44,137 nucleotides of DNA from Flavobacteriia bacterium (lineage in GTDB: Bacteria; Bacteroidota; Bacteroidia; Flavobacteriales; Flavobacteriaceae). Positions 27,101 through 36,049 of the stretch are shown piece by piece (position 1 is the first letter of the stretch; each line of letters opens with the position of its first letter). Made by a program: the position numbers and the translations under genes. The DNA lies in the NCBI GenBank assembly GCA_013298525.1, contig JAAFHW010000002.1:1-44137 (forward strand), in the 5' to 3' direction. The notes beneath the pieces are model-generated. The model did no database searches. It had not been told where the DNA came from and saw nothing but the letters and a program-made list of their open reading frames with translations.

Positions 27101-28222
27101 ATGAAAAAAATCCTATTCTTAACAGGTACTCGTGCTGATTTTGGTAAAATAAAATCACTTATTTCTATTCTTGAAAGTCAACGAGAATTTGAAATATTTG
27201 TTTTTGTTACAGGAATGCATTTGCAAAAAGAATACGGATATACGCTTATAGAAATAGAACGTTGTAATTTTAAAAACGTTCATACTTTTGAAAATCATAC
27301 GCACGAAACTACAATGGATTTAACTTTGGCAAAAACCATCGAAGGTCTTTCTAGCTATTGTAAAATGGTTAATCCTGATATGATTGTTGTACACGGAGAT
27401 AGAGTAGAAACACTCGCTGGAGCTATTGTTGGTTCGTTAAATAATATTTTAGTTTCTCATATTGAAGGAGGTGAATTATCAGGAACTGTTGATGAGCTAA
27501 TTCGTCATAGTGTTTCTAAATTGAGTCACATTCATTTTGTTTCTAATGACGATGCCGCCAAACGATTGATTCAAATGGGAGAAATGGCTTCGTCAATTTA
27601 TACAATTGGTTCACCAGATATTGATATCATGTTTTCAGATGATTTACCATCTTTAGAAAAAGTAAAAGAATATTATCAAATCCTATTTGACGATTTTGCA
27701 GTAGTAATGTTTCATCCAGTAACAACTGAAGCTTCAGAAATGAATCAATATGCTACCAATTTTGTAGAAGCTTTGTTAGAAGACCATAATAATTACGTAG
27801 TGATTTATCCTAACAATGATTTGGGAAGTCAGTTTATTATCGATAATTATAAAAAGTTGCAGAATAATACTCGTTTTAGAGTTTTTCCTTCGTTACGATT
27901 TGAATATTTTTTAACGCTATTAAAAGAATCTAAGTTCATAATTGGCAATAGTAGCGCCGGAATTAGAGAAGCACCTTATTATGGAATTCCGATTATTAAT
28001 ATTGGTACAAGACAACAAAATAGAGCTTTGCATGCCGATATCATCAACGTTAGTTATGAAAAAAAAGAGGTTAAAGAAGCCTTAAAACTTATCATCAGCC
28101 ATAAAACCCAAAAAAGCAATTCCGACTTTGGTGACGGAAATAGTGCTCAATTATTTTTAGATTCTTTAAAAAATAATACTATTTGGGATATCAACCACCA
28201 AAAACAATTTAAAGAACTTTAA
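27101..28222 (+). CDS. neuC: UDP-GlcNAc 2-epimerase, hydrolysing (ManNAc-forming)
   Basis: A 373-residue GT-B-fold epimerase. It opens with LFLTGTRADFGKIKSLISIL, then MIVVHGDRVETLAGAIVGS, VSHIEGGELSGTVDELIRHS, VMFHPVTTEASEMNQYA, PSLRFEYFLTLLKESKFIIG and NSSAGIREAPYYGIP. These motifs match NeuC/SiaA, which hydrolyses UDP-GlcNAc and epimerises C2 to give ManNAc for NeuB. From memory the resemblance to meningococcal SiaA is high along the whole length. The bacillosamine-specific relative LegG/NeuC2 is the main alternative; NeuB next door favours the Neu5Ac route. It is the last gene before a clear terminator hairpin. Confidence 0.9.
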   Translation: MKKILFLTGTRADFGKIKSLISILESQREFEIFVFVTGMHLQKEYGYTLIEIERCNFKNVHTFENHTHETTMDLTLAKTIEGLSSYCKMVNPDMIVVHGDRVETLAGAIVGSLNNILVSHIEGGELSGTVDELIRHSVSKLSHIHFVSNDDAAKRLIQMGEMASSIYTIGSPDIDIMFSDDLPSLEKVKEYYQILFDDFAVVMFHPVTTEASEMNQYATNFVEALLEDHNNYVVIYPNNDLGSQFIIDNYKKLQNNTRFRVFPSLRFEYFLTLLKESKFIIGNSSAGIREAPYYGIPIINIGTRQQNRALHADIINVSYEKKEVKEALKLIISHKTQKSNSDFGDGNSAQLFLDSLKNNTIWDINHQKQFKEL

Positions 28223-28238
28223 TGATTTTAACTATAAT

Positions 28239-28270
28239 AAAAGCTTTACCGATATGTGAAGCTTTTTTTT
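28239..28270 (+). terminator. Rho-independent-type terminator after neuC
   Basis: AAAAGCTT at 28239-28246 pairs exactly with AAGCTTTT at 28259-28266 across a 12-nt loop, and the right arm runs into a total of eight T. It lies 16 nt after the neuC stop in a 135-nt gap, the largest in the second half of the window. The rest of the gap (28271-28357) is A/T-rich and may hold a promoter for the next operon, but I see no exact TAnnTTTG there. Confidence 0.7.
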
Positions 28271-28357
28271 ATTTCCATTGATAATATATTTTAGAGTCTC
28301 AAAAAAAACTATGATATTTGATGAATTAATATTTCCACTCGATAAAAAATAATTTTG

Positions 28358-29275
28358 ATGCTAACAGTAAGCAATTACCATTATATAAGACCAGATTATA
28401 ATTTTAATTATCCGAGTATATTTGGTGTTACTCCTGATGGTTTTAAGGAACAATTAGTATTACTTAAAAATGAAGGAGAATTTGTTACACCAAAAGAGTT
28501 AGTTACTAATTATAAGGAGCTCTTAAAGTCAAAGGATAATTATTATTTTGTTACTTTTGATGATGGATTGAAAGAGCAATATCAATATGCTTTACCTATT
28601 CTTGATGAGTTAGATATTTCAGCAGTTTTCTTTGCAAACTCTAGAAATTTTCAAGAAAAAAAAGTAAGTACTGTTCATAAAATTCATCTTTTACGATCAT
28701 TAATTTCACCAAGTGATTTTATTAATGAACTAAATAGGTTTGGTATTAAAACACACAATGAAGATTTCAAAATAAAGGCAAAAAATATTTACCTATACGA
28801 TGATGAAAAATCGGCTGTTTTAAAATATGTATTGAATTATCAGTTAGATTTTTCAAAACAAGAAGAAATTATAAGTATCATTTTTAATTCTTATTATGAT
28901 GAAATAAAAGTTTTAAATGAGCTTTACATGTCAGAAAATGAAATAATTGATTTAGCTTCAAAATCTTACCTAGGAAGTCACACGCACAGCCATTTTCCAC
29001 TAGGATTATTGTCTGAAGAACAAATAAAATTTGAGTTACAAAATTCTAAAACATACTTAGAGAATTTAACAAAATTTGAAATTGATATGGTAGCTTATCC
29101 ATATGGAACTCCAGAGGCATGTACTGAGGAAGTAGGTTTTATAGCTAAAGAATCAAATTATAAATTAGGTTTCACAACCACTAGAGGAGTTAATACAGAA
29201 AATGATAATTTGTTATTATTGAATAGATTTGACTGTAACGACTTAATTGGAGGTAAAAATTTTAGGAAAATATGA
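28358..29275 (+). CDS. NodB-type polysaccharide deacetylase
   Basis: A 305-residue protein from ATG 28358; a TTG codon 3 nt upstream is in frame but less likely. NodB motifs are complete: VTFDDG (Asp68, Asp69), GSHTHSH (His208, His212; H-T-x-x-H) and VAYPYGTPE for motif 3. The ~110-residue insertion between motifs 1 and 2 is seen in deacetylases of O-antigen loci. No signal peptide is visible, so a cytoplasmic substrate such as a lipid-linked sugar is likely. First gene after the neuC terminator; it overlaps the following GNAT gene by 4 nt, forming the second deacetylase-acyltransferase pair in the window. Confidence 0.87.
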   Translation: MLTVSNYHYIRPDYNFNYPSIFGVTPDGFKEQLVLLKNEGEFVTPKELVTNYKELLKSKDNYYFVTFDDGLKEQYQYALPILDELDISAVFFANSRNFQEKKVSTVHKIHLLRSLISPSDFINELNRFGIKTHNEDFKIKAKNIYLYDDEKSAVLKYVLNYQLDFSKQEEIISIIFNSYYDEIKVLNELYMSENEIIDLASKSYLGSHTHSHFPLGLLSEEQIKFELQNSKTYLENLTKFEIDMVAYPYGTPEACTEEVGFIAKESNYKLGFTTTRGVNTENDNLLLLNRFDCNDLIGGKNFRKI

Positions 29276-30108
29276 TAACCAGAGAAGCTACAATTGAGGA
29301 TTGGGATAAATTATTAGTTTTTTTTAAAAAAATTTATAGAGAGAATCATCCGTTACAAAATAAAGAATTTTGGGAATGGCAATATGGTGATGCAATTTAT
29401 GGAAGGTCACTTATTTGTTTAAATGAAAATGAAATTGTTGTTGGACATGTTGGCGCAAACTTTGGTGGTGGTTTAGCTTGGATTATAAATGTTTATTTAG
29501 ATGAAGAGTGCAGAGGAAAAGGAATATTAGGAAAACTTTATGCAATTGCAAGAAGCTATTATCCATTAGCAGCAACAGCAGCAAATGAGGCAGGACTTGG
29601 ATTATATAAAAACATGAGATGGATTAGATATTATGATTTGGTTAGATATGTTAAAGTCAATCCTAAAATAGAATCAGTCACTACAGAAAATGTTTGTGCA
29701 AAAGTTGAAGTATCTGTTGAAGACAAGATTATTAAGGATACACATTATTTTCAACAGCCTTCTCTAAAAGGAATTAGAATTGGCAAAACTGCTACCGCTG
29801 TGAGTCAAGAAAATGTTGGAGGTTTACGATTGGTAGATTTTGAAAATATAAATGAAGTTGAATCTAATGCCTGGGAATTAGGTTATAATTGGATTGATTA
29901 TATCTCTTCTTGGAATGATTTAAAAACTAAAGAACTTGAGAAGAGTGGATGGGTTTTGGATTTTAAAACAGTTGTTCCTTGGCGATTGAATCCTTTGGAG
30001 AAAAATTGTTTTTGTGACATAACTTTTCTTTCTGAAGCACCTTTAGATAATAATTTTGTAGTTCATAGATCCTATTCAGATCATGGAAGAATAGGAAGTT
30101 TAATATAA
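29272..30108 (+). CDS. GNAT-family acyltransferase
   Basis: A 278-residue protein. The GNAT acyl-CoA motif A is LDEECRGKGILGKLYAIA (Arg81 opens the loop); AANEAGLGLYKNMRWIRYYD (~105-124) corresponds to the motif B region. It is longer than a plain GNAT domain; the C-terminal ~140 residues (YNWIDYISSW, WVLDFKTVVPWRLNP) have no domain I recognise. The ATGA overlap with the deacetylase upstream suggests translational coupling and a joint role: reacylation of the amine freed by the deacetylase (inference). Confidence 0.78.
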   Translation: MITREATIEDWDKLLVFFKKIYRENHPLQNKEFWEWQYGDAIYGRSLICLNENEIVVGHVGANFGGGLAWIINVYLDEECRGKGILGKLYAIARSYYPLAATAANEAGLGLYKNMRWIRYYDLVRYVKVNPKIESVTTENVCAKVEVSVEDKIIKDTHYFQQPSLKGIRIGKTATAVSQENVGGLRLVDFENINEVESNAWELGYNWIDYISSWNDLKTKELEKSGWVLDFKTVVPWRLNPLEKNCFCDITFLSEAPLDNNFVVHRSYSDHGRIGSLI

Positions 30109-30114
30109 TAAAGT

Positions 30115-31506
30115 ATGAAAAATCTAGGAGTAGTTATTACTGATGGAGTGGGTTTTAGAAACTTTATACTGACAAGTTTCATTGAAGAATCTAAGAAAGA
30201 ATTTGATAAAGTAATAATTTTTTCTTGCTTACCAAAATCTGTGTACGATGAGTTCAATTTAGATGTTGAAATCTTTGAGTTGGATGTTTATACAGAAAGT
30301 TTTAAAACATGGTTTTACAGAAAGTGTAAAGAAGTTGCTCATTTACAATTGCATAGAAAGGGAAACTTTGGTATTCAGGATAATTTTAATAGTAATAAAA
30401 CGAAATCTAAATCAAATAGAGGTTATGCAACACGTTTTATTCTAAAGTTTACTAATTTTTTTCATTCAGAAAAATGGATTTTAAAATTCAATTCATTACA
30501 ACAAAAATCCTTCAAGAATAATTCTATTACTAAAGAATATAGCAAGCTGCTATTAGATAATGAAATAACTGATTTGTTTTTTACACATCAGCGACCTCCT
30601 TATATTGCGCCATTGATTTTTGTTGCAGAAAATAATAAGGTTAAAACTACTGCATTTATTTTTAGTTGGGATAATTTAGCTTCTAAAGGAAGAATGGCTG
30701 GTAATTTTGATTACTATCTTGTTTGGAGTGATTTAATGAAAAGAGAGTTGTTGCATTTTTATCATTCAATTAACGAAAGTCAAGTAAAAGTTGTTGGGAC
30801 ACCACAATTTGAGCCTTTTGTTAAACCAAATTTTGGTTATGATAAGTCAATGTTGATTAGTAAATTTAATCTTGATGTAAATAAACCAATTTTGCTATTT
30901 ACATGTAATGATTCAAGTAGTAAAAATGATCCTATTTATTTAGAAAAATTGGCTGAATTTATCAGTACAAATCAATTAGCTAAGGAGGTTAATTTGATTG
31001 TAAGAACTTCGCCAGTAGAAGAACCAGAACGTTTTAAGCATATAGCTGACAAATATAAATTTATAGTTTGGAATTATCCAGATTGGACTATTAAAAGAAC
31101 AAATCATCAAGAGAATTGGTCACAAAGAGTTCCGTCAAAAGAAGATTTAGATGATTTAAAATCATTGCTTTCGAATTGTGATATAAATATCAATGTGCTT
31201 TCAACGATTACATTAGACTCTTTTATTTTTAATAAACCAGTTATAAATCCAGTATTTGGAAATAAAGCTAATGGAATGTATGATGATCAAAAATTTTTAA
31301 ATTACCATCATCTTTCCAAATTAGTAGATTCTAATGCTTCAATGATTGTTAAGAATGAAGTTGAATTTTTAGTTGCAGTTAATAATTTGCTACAAGGAAA
31401 TGATGACAAAGAATTACAACGTAAAGAGTTTTTAAATTTACAAATTGGTCAGGAATTAGAAGGGACTAGTAAACGTATAGCACAAACCTTAAAAGCATGG
31501 GTGTAA
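30115..31506 (+). CDS. GT-B-fold glycosyltransferase of uncertain donor
   Basis: A 463-residue protein without the EX7E motif of GT4. Visible features: LFFTHQRPPYIAPLIFVAEN, TAFIFSWDNLASKGRM, YYLVWSDLMKRELLHFY, VKVVGTPQFEPF, LIVRTSPVEEPERF and the C-terminal LSTITLDSFIFNKPVINPVF. The S-T-x-x-x-D-S/E followed by K-P-V-I is the donor-site layout shared by glycerophosphotransferase- and capsule-synthesis-type GT-B enzymes. It is often annotated simply as UDP-glycosyltransferase. Because no standard sialyltransferase is present, this is one candidate for the enzyme using CMP-Neu5Ac, but that is speculative. Its 3' end overlaps the next GT by 10 nt. Confidence 0.6.
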   Translation: MKNLGVVITDGVGFRNFILTSFIEESKKEFDKVIIFSCLPKSVYDEFNLDVEIFELDVYTESFKTWFYRKCKEVAHLQLHRKGNFGIQDNFNSNKTKSKSNRGYATRFILKFTNFFHSEKWILKFNSLQQKSFKNNSITKEYSKLLLDNEITDLFFTHQRPPYIAPLIFVAENNKVKTTAFIFSWDNLASKGRMAGNFDYYLVWSDLMKRELLHFYHSINESQVKVVGTPQFEPFVKPNFGYDKSMLISKFNLDVNKPILLFTCNDSSSKNDPIYLEKLAEFISTNQLAKEVNLIVRTSPVEEPERFKHIADKYKFIVWNYPDWTIKRTNHQENWSQRVPSKEDLDDLKSLLSNCDININVLSTITLDSFIFNKPVINPVFGNKANGMYDDQKFLNYHHLSKLVDSNASMIVKNEVEFLVAVNNLLQGNDDKELQRKEFLNLQIGQELEGTSKRIAQTLKAWV

Positions 31507-32576
31507 ACCAACAAAAAATAGCCGTTTTGTGTAACTATGAGCTTCTTCCAGAGCGAGTAGGTGGTATGGACTATTTTTATTGGATGTTTGATGCAAAATG
31601 CAAAGAACAAGGCATTGAAATCGATTGGTTTTTCCCAAATCTTTCTAATCATGGAGGTTATTATAAATTGAATTTGCATTCAAGTGACTACAAAAATGTT
31701 GAGAATTATTTTTTAGAAAATCATTCTAATAATCAGTATTCTCATGTAATAACTCATTTTATTGAGCTTTGCACTCCATTTTATAAAAAACTAAAAAAGA
31801 TAAACAAGGCTAAGATAATTGCTATTGATCATAATCCGAGACCTTTGTCTGGGTATCCTCTGAAAAAGCGTTTGGAGAAAAAGACTAAAGGAATTTTATA
31901 TGCCAAATACATCGATTTGTTTGTTGGAGTATCTGAGTATTCTAAAAATCAATTAATTAAGGAATTAGGTTCTTTTATTAAAGATAGAATAAAAGTTGTT
32001 TGCAACGGTTTGGAAATTCAAAAGTTCAAAGTAAAATCAGATTTTAGTGTTTCCAATAAATTTTTAACGGCTTCACATTTAAGAAAAGACAAAGGGATTC
32101 AAGATGTTATTTATGCAGTAGCAGCTTTGAAAAAAGAATCGGATGTTCCATTTACCATTGATGTATATGGAGAAGGACCTTATGAAACTGATTTGAAAAA
32201 TCTTGTTAATGAGTTTGATTTAGGGAAAACTATAATTTTTAAAGGAAGTATTTCCAATTTGCATGAAGTGTATTCTGAATATTCTTATTTAATTCATCCT
32301 TCACATGGCGAAACATTCTGTTATACTGTTGTGGAAGCTTTGTTGAGTAACTTACCAGTAATTACAACTAATGAACAAGGAAATGTACTGAAATTAGTAA
32401 AAGAAAATAGCAATGGATTTTTATTTGATGTAGGCGATAGCAATAAGTTAAAAATGATTTTGTTATCCATTTTAAATGGAAAAAACACCATAGTTAATGG
32501 TTTGGAAAAAGAGCCAGAAGTTTTGCAATTCTCTTTAGAGAAAATGGTTGATAATCATATTAAATTACTTCAATAA
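31497..32576 (+). CDS. Glycosyltransferase family 4
   Basis: A 359-residue GT-B enzyme. It opens with IAVLCNYELLPERVGGMDYF, in which V-G-G-M-D replaces the usual G-G-x-E loop. FVGVSEYSKNQLIKELG and VVCNGLEIQKF lead into the donor domain, with FLTASHLRKDKGIQDVIYAV and the EX7E motif ETFCYTVVE (Glu272, Glu280), then ALLSNLPVITTNEQGN. Overlaps the upstream gene by 10 nt and shares its last base with the MBOAT ATG. Specificity unknown. Confidence 0.87.
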   Translation: MGVNQQKIAVLCNYELLPERVGGMDYFYWMFDAKCKEQGIEIDWFFPNLSNHGGYYKLNLHSSDYKNVENYFLENHSNNQYSHVITHFIELCTPFYKKLKKINKAKIIAIDHNPRPLSGYPLKKRLEKKTKGILYAKYIDLFVGVSEYSKNQLIKELGSFIKDRIKVVCNGLEIQKFKVKSDFSVSNKFLTASHLRKDKGIQDVIYAVAALKKESDVPFTIDVYGEGPYETDLKNLVNEFDLGKTIIFKGSISNLHEVYSEYSYLIHPSHGETFCYTVVEALLSNLPVITTNEQGNVLKLVKENSNGFLFDVGDSNKLKMILLSILNGKNTIVNGLEKEPEVLQFSLEKMVDNHIKLLQ

Positions 32577-34003
32577 TGCTTTTCAACTCGATTTCGTTTT
32601 TATTATTTCTACCCATAGTTTTTGCTATTTATTGGATGGTAAACAAACGCAGTTTGGAGTTGCAAAATATATTACTTTTAGTTGCAAGTTATTTCTTTTA
32701 TGCTTGTTGGGATTGGCGTTTTCTGTTTCTTTTAATTTTTTCAACAGCTTTAGATTATTTTACTGGTTTGAAAATGCACGATGCTAAAAATCAAAAGCTT
32801 AAAACTTTTTGGTTTTGGTTGAGTATCGGAATTAATTTAGGATTTCTAGGTATCTTCAAATACTATAATTTCTTTGCCGAATCATTAACTGAAGCTTTGT
32901 CAAAAATAGGTTTTCATGCCAGTTTTTGGACCTTAGAAGTCATTCTTCCGGTAGGTATTTCGTTTTATACCTTCCATGGATTGTCTTATGTAATCGATAT
33001 TTATAAAAACAGAATTGAGCCTGAGCGCAATGTGGTAACCTATTCTTTATTTGTAAGTTATTTTCCGTTGTTGGTGGCTGGTCCGATAGAACGTGCTACG
33101 CATTTGTTGCCTCAAATTAAAAAGCAACGTATTTTCAACTATCATCTAGCTGCTCAAGGAGTGAAGCAAATCATTTGGGGTTTGTTTAAGAAAGTTGTCG
33201 TTGCCGATAATTGTGCTTTTTTTGTAAATCAAATTTTTCAAAACTCTTCTAGTCACACAGCTACCGAACTTTGGATAGGTATGTTTTTGTTTTCTTTCCA
33301 AATTTATGGTGATTTTAGTGGGTATTCTGACATAGCTTTAGGAACGTCCAAACTCTTCGGAATTGACTTATTGCGTAATTTTAACTTTCCCTATTTTTCA
33401 AGAGATATAGCCGATTTTTGGCGTCGTTGGCACATTTCACTTTCTTCATGGTTTAGAGATTACGTCTATATTCCACTAGGAGGAAGTAAAGGTTCTAAGG
33501 CGATGCAACTTCGCAATGTTATGGTGATTTTTCTTTTGAGTGGCTTCTGGCATGGCGCCAATTGGACTTTTATCTTTTGGGGATTATTACATGCTTTGTT
33601 GTTCATTCCATTATTAATTTCAAATAAAAATAGAGCCAGTATTTCAGATACCAAGTACAATTTTAAAGCTTATTCGAAAATAGCTCTTACTTTTGTTTTG
33701 GTTTCAATGGCTTGGGTGTTTTTTAGAGCAAATACCATTACAGAAGCCTTTCAATATGTTGGAGGAATGTTTGATTTTCATTCTTTGTCGGCCAACTATT
33801 TTTATAAAAATTCTAAATATGCTTTGCTGACTTTGATATGTATTGTTGCCATTCTATTTTTAATTTTCATTGAATGGAGAAATGTTACCAAAGGAAATCA
33901 AGAAGTAAAGCTTTCTAAATGGACTGTTTTTGTTCTTTTATTTATGCTTTTTTGCATGGGAACTTATAGAAATCAAATGAGTTTTATTTACTTTCAATTT
34001 TAA
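32576..34003 (+). CDS. MBOAT-family membrane O-acyltransferase (AlgI-like)
   Basis: A 475-residue polytopic membrane protein. AlgI-type landmarks: FFYACWDWRFLFLLIFSTAL, IFKYYNFF, ILPVGISFYTFHGLSYVIDI, YFPLLVAGPIERATHLLPQ, IYGDFSGYSDIALGTSKLFG, FWRRWHISLSSWFRDYVYIP and LSGFWHGANW, whose His (residue 326) corresponds to the invariant catalytic histidine. MBOAT proteins carry acetyl groups across the inner membrane for O-acetylation of extracellular glycans, usually with a periplasmic SGNH/AlgJ/AlgX-like partner. The next gene encodes such a protein 3 nt downstream. Confidence 0.93.
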   Translation: MLFNSISFLLFLPIVFAIYWMVNKRSLELQNILLLVASYFFYACWDWRFLFLLIFSTALDYFTGLKMHDAKNQKLKTFWFWLSIGINLGFLGIFKYYNFFAESLTEALSKIGFHASFWTLEVILPVGISFYTFHGLSYVIDIYKNRIEPERNVVTYSLFVSYFPLLVAGPIERATHLLPQIKKQRIFNYHLAAQGVKQIIWGLFKKVVVADNCAFFVNQIFQNSSSHTATELWIGMFLFSFQIYGDFSGYSDIALGTSKLFGIDLLRNFNFPYFSRDIADFWRRWHISLSSWFRDYVYIPLGGSKGSKAMQLRNVMVIFLLSGFWHGANWTFIFWGLLHALLFIPLLISNKNRASISDTKYNFKAYSKIALTFVLVSMAWVFFRANTITEAFQYVGGMFDFHSLSANYFYKNSKYALLTLICIVAILFLIFIEWRNVTKGNQEVKLSKWTVFVLLFMLFCMGTYRNQMSFIYFQF

Positions 34004-34006
34004 AAG

Positions 34007-34903
34007 ATGAAGAAATTTTTACTCAAAATAGCACAATACGGATTTATAGCTTTACTACTTTTTAATGCTATCGCATGGTGCAATTTGTATTTCTTGAGAA
34101 ACTCTTCTTTCTACAAACCACAATTTTTATATAATGAAGTAAAAGAAACCAACTTCGATTATATTGTTATTGGATCTAGTATTGGTTTGACTGGACTTAA
34201 TACCATTCAAATGGATAGTTTGATTGGAACAAAAGGAATAAATTTATGCATCGATGATACCGGAATTAGTTCTAATTATTTGATGTTACAACATTTTTAC
34301 AATCAAAAGAAGCAAGCAAAGTATTGTGTTTTAGCCATGAATCATTGGAACTTAGCTTCCAAAAAAACAGAATTGAGTACCAATGATTATCGATTTTTAC
34401 CTTTTGTTAGGGAAGATTTTGTTTATGATTATTATTCTAACTTGGAATCCGGATATTTTAAACCATTAGCATTTTCGAAGTATTTACCAATGATTGGTGT
34501 AGCTTATTATAATTCAGAAATTTTTTATCCGTCGTTTGTTGCCAAAATGAAACCTAATAAACGCAATCGTTTTGATGAAAAAGGTAATTATTCTTATCCT
34601 GTAAATCAAGTTTTAAAAGAAACACCTTTTAAAACAATAACTTTAAAATGGAATAATCCTTACATTGATAAAATCAAGGAACTTTGTGATGCCCATAATA
34701 CTAAACTAATTATTTATCAAGCACCAATTTATAAAACTAAAGTTGTAAATTCCAACACAGCGTTTACCTTTGTAAATCATTCCGACTTGTTGAATAATAA
34801 GAATGATTTTTATAACGCAATACACGTCAATAAGTTTGGAAGAAAGAAAGTTTCTGCTGAATTTGCAGTAGTTTTGCAAAATCTTTTAAAAACCAATCCA
34901 TAA
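34007..34903 (+). CDS. SGNH-like acetyltransferase partner of the MBOAT protein
   Basis: A 298-residue protein with an N-terminal membrane anchor/signal (KIAQYGFIALLLFNAIAWCN), placing the rest in the periplasm. IVIGSSIGLTGLNTIQMDSL carries the block I serine, and NAIHVNKFGRKKVS resembles block V with the catalytic His and following Asn; the residue three before the His is Asn, not Asp. Known partners of AlgI-type MBOATs (AlgJ, AlgX, DltD, PatB) pass the acetyl group to the glycan. The 3-nt gap to the MBOAT gene supports a joint O-acetylation system. Related in style to the truncated SGNH-like protein at the left edge. Confidence 0.78.
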   Translation: MKKFLLKIAQYGFIALLLFNAIAWCNLYFLRNSSFYKPQFLYNEVKETNFDYIVIGSSIGLTGLNTIQMDSLIGTKGINLCIDDTGISSNYLMLQHFYNQKKQAKYCVLAMNHWNLASKKTELSTNDYRFLPFVREDFVYDYYSNLESGYFKPLAFSKYLPMIGVAYYNSEIFYPSFVAKMKPNKRNRFDEKGNYSYPVNQVLKETPFKTITLKWNNPYIDKIKELCDAHNTKLIIYQAPIYKTKVVNSNTAFTFVNHSDLLNNKNDFYNAIHVNKFGRKKVSAEFAVVLQNLLKTNP

Positions 34904-34905
34904 GC

Positions 34906-36048
34906 ATGAAGATTTGTTTCTTAACACCCGAATATCCGCATCATTCAACACGCTCTTCTGGTGGTATTGGAACTAGTATCTATAATTTAGCCAAAGGTCT
35001 TATTGCTCTCGGACATCAAGTAACTGTTATCGTTTTTGCTCAATATGAAGAAGCAACATTTGAAGAAAATGGTGTTACGATATACAAATTAAAAAATATT
35101 TCTTTCAAAGGATTATCGTTTTATCTGACACAACTAAAGATAGCAAAACTCATCAATAAATTGTATTCAGAAAATAAAATAGATATCGTTGAAGCTCCAG
35201 ATTGGACCGGTTGTACAGCATTTGTAAATGTAAAATGTCCAGTGGTACTTCGACTTAATGGAAGTGATACTTATTTTTGTCATTTAGATCAAAGACCTGT
35301 AAAAAGAAAGAATCGATTTTTTGAAAAAAGAGCTTTAAAACGAGCTGATGGAATTATTTCGGTAAGTAAGTTTACAGGAAATTTAACCAATGAAGTTTTT
35401 GGTATTAAAAGAGATTTTGAGGTAATACCGAATGCAATTGACATGAGCCAATTTGAAGGAAGTTCCAATTCAAGTGATGAACAAACCATATTGTATTTTG
35501 GAACATTAATTAGGAAAAAAGGTTCTTTAGAATTGCCCTTGATTTTTAATGAAGTTTATAAGAAAAATAGTCAAGCCAAACTTATATTGGTAGGAAGAGA
35601 TGCCTCAGACATTATAACTAACAATAAATCGGTTTGGCAAATGATGCAACCACTTTTTGATAAAGAAGCTTTCAAGAATGTTTCTTATCTGGGAAGTGTG
35701 CCTTATTCTGAAATAAAAAATCTAATAAATAAGGCATCAGTTTGTGTTTTTCCAACATTTGCTGAAGCTTTACCAGTTTCTTGGCTTGAAGCTATGGCAA
35801 TGCAAAAACCAATTGTGGCTTGCAATATTGGATGGGCAACCGAAGTAATCGAGGATGGAAAAGAAGGGTTTTTAGTGCATCCCAAAGACCATGAACTTTA
35901 TGCAGCTAAAATAGAAACACTTTTGCAAGATAAAGCCTTACAAGTAGCTTTTGGAAAAGCAGCTAAAGATAAGATTCTGCAAAAATTTAGTATTGAGGTT
36001 GTTGCAAAACAATCATTAGCATTTTATTCAAATTATATATCCAAATAG
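34906..36048 (+). CDS. Glycosyltransferase family 4
   Basis: A 380-residue GT-B enzyme. FLTPEYPHHSTRSSGGIGTS is the typical N-terminal loop; IVEAPDWTGCTAFV, GIISVSKFTGN and VIPNAIDMSQFEG lead to the donor domain, with ILYFGTLIRKKGSLELPLIF and the EX7E motif EALPVSWLE (Glu287, Glu295), then AMAMQKPIVACNIGWATEVI. Gaps of 2 and 1 nt to the neighbours. Sugar specificity not readable. Confidence 0.9.
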   Translation: MKICFLTPEYPHHSTRSSGGIGTSIYNLAKGLIALGHQVTVIVFAQYEEATFEENGVTIYKLKNISFKGLSFYLTQLKIAKLINKLYSENKIDIVEAPDWTGCTAFVNVKCPVVLRLNGSDTYFCHLDQRPVKRKNRFFEKRALKRADGIISVSKFTGNLTNEVFGIKRDFEVIPNAIDMSQFEGSSNSSDEQTILYFGTLIRKKGSLELPLIFNEVYKKNSQAKLILVGRDASDIITNNKSVWQMMQPLFDKEAFKNVSYLGSVPYSEIKNLINKASVCVFPTFAEALPVSWLEAMAMQKPIVACNIGWATEVIEDGKEGFLVHPKDHELYAAKIETLLQDKALQVAFGKAAKDKILQKFSIEVVAKQSLAFYSNYISK

Positions 36049-36049
36049 C

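Noticed and set aside
28290..28357. Promoter before the second deacetylase gene
   Set aside because: TATGATATTTG looks similar to the -7 consensus but its spacing does not fit TAnnTTTG, and no paired TTG is found.
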